A DNA stretch of 8,611 nt from Tardiphaga sp. (lineage in GTDB: Bacteria; Pseudomonadota; Alphaproteobacteria; Rhizobiales; Xanthobacteraceae): NCBI GenBank assembly GCA_028290765.1, contig JAQGJF010000314.1, forward strand, positions 1 through 8,611, read 5' to 3'. The first letter of the stretch is position 1. The number at the start of each line of letters is the position of its first letter. Below the pieces are notes generated by a model that saw nothing but the letters and a program-made list of their open reading frames with translations, was not told where the DNA came from and searched no databases. The position numbers and the translations under genes are program-made. Below, piece after piece: positions 7,108 through 8,611 of the stretch.

Positions 7108-7911
7108 TCAATCCTTTGTTGCCTTGTCCAACGCCTTGCTCCAGGCGCCTGTCGCCAGCTGCCGCGCCAACCACCGATCAACAAACTGCTTCATTTCATC
7201 GTCCTTGGGCAGCAAGTAGGCTTTCTGAAAATGGGTAAACGGTGCTGCTACACTCGCCGGGCAGAGTATCCCAGCATGCAGCGCCGATTGGTGGTCGACT
7301 TCGACACCGTCTGTGACCATTACATCCATCCGGCCCGCTGCAATCTCGTCGAATATGGCAACGTTATTAGGGAATACCGTAACCAGCGCGGCTTTAAAGG
7401 TGGATCTGGCAAATGCCTCGTTGGTGCCGCCTGGCGGAGTGACCACGCGAACGTCCGCTTGATCAATAGCCGCAATCGAGTTTAGTCGCTCCTTATCGGC
7501 ACAACGAACGATCGGCCGTTTCCCGTCGTTCATTACAGGAATTGAAAATTCGCCTTTGACGGCACGTTCGGGCGTGATTGTCACGCCACCCATTGCCACA
7601 TCAAACCGGTGCGAAGTAAAGTCATCCAGCAATGTTATCCAAGTGGTAGGCACGAATCCAAGCCTGACTCCGATTGTCGCAGCCAGCGAACGTGCCATAT
7701 CAATGTCTGCGCCTGCCAACTCGCCGCTTCTGGTGCGGCGGCTGAAAGGTGAATAGTCGCCGGTCGTCCCGACAAGCAGTACACCGCGTGTCCGAATGAC
7801 GTCGAGTGCAGATGGCGCTGCTTGCGCGACGTCGATCGCCGAAAGAGCGACGCCGACCAGTATCAATCTGACGGCCGCCCCGACGACGTCGATCGGAAAT
7901 GGTATTCTCAT
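7108..7911 (-). CDS. PheC-like secreted protein (cyclohexadienyl dehydratase / type 3 solute-binding fold)
   Basis: This 267-residue protein is nearly the length of Pseudomonas aeruginosa PheC. It has a Sec signal peptide (hydrophobic about 9-29, likely cleavage after AQA at 31), so it is periplasmic. Segments matching PheC as I remember it are TTGDYSPFSRRT (49-60), DIDMARSLA (69-77), GGVTITPER (108-116), FSIPVMNDGKRPI (122-134), PGGTNEAFAR (160-169) and KAYLLPKDDEMKQFVDRWL near the end. PheC converts prephenate and arogenate to phenylpyruvate and phenylalanine. The start at 7911 is set by AAGGAG, 7 bases upstream, and by the signal peptide; an in-frame ATG 21 bases earlier is less likely. 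No ABC permease or ATPase gene is in view, which favours an enzyme or a sensor ligand-binder over a transport subunit. It could still be an orphan amino-acid-binding protein. Confidence 0.8.
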   Translation of the reverse strand: MRIPFPIDVVGAAVRLILVGVALSAIDVAQAAPSALDVIRTRGVLLVGTTGDYSPFSRRTRSGELAGADIDMARSLAATIGVRLGFVPTTWITLLDDFTSHRFDVAMGGVTITPERAVKGEFSIPVMNDGKRPIVRCADKERLNSIAAIDQADVRVVTPPGGTNEAFARSTFKAALVTVFPNNVAIFDEIAAGRMDVMVTDGVEVDHQSALHAGILCPASVAAPFTHFQKAYLLPKDDEMKQFVDRWLARQLATGAWSKALDKATKD

Positions 7912-8059
7912 CGATCTCTCCTTGCCATTCATTGGGTGGGGTACGCTCGCTGTGACGGCCACCGGCATGCAATGCAATGGGTACCGCACGCTGTTGGGCG
8001 TCCAGATGGGGCACGCCAGATCCTGTAGAGGACATTCTTGCGCAGGGGCCTGATAATCA
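7912..8059 (-). promoter_or_regulatory. Intergenic leader of the PheC-like gene
   Basis: These 148 bases separate the HxlR stop from the PheC-like start on the same strand. The left end holds the strong ribosome binding site (plus-strand CTCTCCTT, 7916-7923). Short repeats are visible: GCAATGCAATG around 7969-7979 and two GGGTAC-containing copies about 40 bases apart. The gap allows either read-through from the HxlR gene or a separate promoter. I see no convincing -35/-10 pair or terminator. Confidence 0.35.
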
Positions 8060-8503
8060 CTACCGAACGATTCTCAAGAGTACTTCATCAAGATGCAACG
8101 ATCGGCCATCCTGGGATTGAATACGCAGCTTCTTCAGCGAGCGACCGCCTTTTGCGTCGACCGGGACCAGTTGAGGTTCACCGGGCTCGAAGAGAAACTC
8201 TTCGCCCCATTGTGCCAGCGCGACGAGCGCCGGTAACAACGCGCGCCCCTTGCTGGAAATGAGGTATTCCTGGAATGCGCTTCCGTCGGATGCCGGCGCA
8301 GTTTCCAGAAGTCCGTCCTCGACGAGGGCTCTCAGCCTGACGGTCAGGATGTTCTTCGCTACGCCTAATTGGCGATGCAAGTCGCTGAACCGCGTCGTTC
8401 CTGCAATTGTTTCACGAATAATCAGGAGGGACCACCGGTTGCCGACCACGTCCAGCGTCCTTGCAATCGCACAGGCGCTTCCTTCCAGGCTCTTCCGTTT
8501 CAT
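8060..8503 (-). CDS. HxlR-family winged-helix transcriptional regulator
   Basis: With start ATG 8501-8503 the protein has 147 residues. The family pattern is clear: ACAIARTLDVVGNRWSLLII (10-29), then TRFSDLHRQLGVAKNILTVRL (recognition helix), LVEDGLLE with a beta wing, QEYLISSKGRALLPAL and LAQWGEEF. Cys11 sits at the conserved N-terminal cysteine position that senses electrophiles or oxidants in some HxlR proteins. The start is chosen because homologues begin just before this segment; the frame stays open to the window edge via a TTG, but the added residues are not family-like. The ribosome binding site is weak. Its target is unknown; candidates are itself, the PheC-like gene 148 bases downstream, or a gene beyond the right edge. 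Confidence 0.9.
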   Translation of the reverse strand: MKRKSLEGSACAIARTLDVVGNRWSLLIIRETIAGTTRFSDLHRQLGVAKNILTVRLRALVEDGLLETAPASDGSAFQEYLISSKGRALLPALVALAQWGEEFLFEPGEPQLVPVDAKGGRSLKKLRIQSQDGRSLHLDEVLLRIVR

Positions 8504-8611
8504 TTCGGAGGTCTTTCGATCCCATGGCAGGGTTGATGGATTATGCAAATAGTCCTGCGTCGGTCGTAACTGCGCAATCGTCAGAAGTGTCAGCAGGTCT
8601 TTAAACGCCAA
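8504..8611 (-). promoter_or_regulatory. Upstream region of the HxlR gene with a possible promoter
   Basis: Read on the minus strand, TTACGA (plus-strand TCGTAA, 8564-8569) and CATAAT (plus-strand ATTATG, 8540-8545) are separated by 18 bases, a plausible but weak sigma-70 pair about 36 bases before the start codon. The region continues past the window edge, so a divergent neighbour cannot be excluded. Confidence 0.25.

Overview
The window looks like alphaproteobacterial chromosome, most likely Bradyrhizobium or a close relative in the Nitrobacteraceae. Three things point there: the ilvC sequence, a LysE-type transporter tail directly upstream of it, and a GGCCGGG-CTTGT-CCCGGCC palindrome that I recall as a common dispersed intergenic element in these genomes. 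This placement comes from recognition, not from a search.

Layout. (1) Positions 1-1381 are core-like: the last 32 codons of a LysE/RhtB-type exporter, a GC-rich leader with mutually exclusive hairpins, then ilvC (ketol-acid reductoisomerase), followed by an intrinsic terminator. The ilvC frame is full length (339 codons) but interrupted by an in-frame TAG at codon 208, which reads as a single A-to-T change of an AAG lysine codon. (2) Positions 1382-1946 have no convincing gene but are rich in perfect, properly nested inverted repeats. (3) Positions 1947-5875 hold four minus-strand genes, transcribed in the order GMC flavoprotein oxidoreductase, DoxX-family membrane protein, SnoaL/NTF2-like protein, FAD-dependent aromatic-type monooxygenase. 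Every junction overlaps (4, 4 and 32 bases), so this is one tightly coupled operon. (4) A divergent LysR-family regulator (6076-7047, plus strand) shares a 200-base regulatory region with that operon. (5) On the minus strand lie a secreted PheC-like protein (cyclohexadienyl dehydratase / solute-binding fold, 7108-7911) and, upstream of it, an HxlR-family regulator (8060-8503).

How the parts may work together. The four-gene operon is probably a small oxidative pathway for an unidentified, perhaps aromatic or terpenoid, compound. The GMC enzyme would oxidise an alcohol, DoxX could serve as a membrane or quinone partner, the SnoaL-like protein could isomerise, cyclise or hydrate an intermediate, and the flavin monooxygenase would hydroxylate. 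LysR is the natural candidate regulator. The PheC-like protein and HxlR may form a separate unit. The substrate cannot be read from the sequence.

The items most worth a second look are the amber codon in ilvC, the nested inverted-repeat region downstream of it, the unusual gene combination in the operon, and the orphan PheC-like protein.
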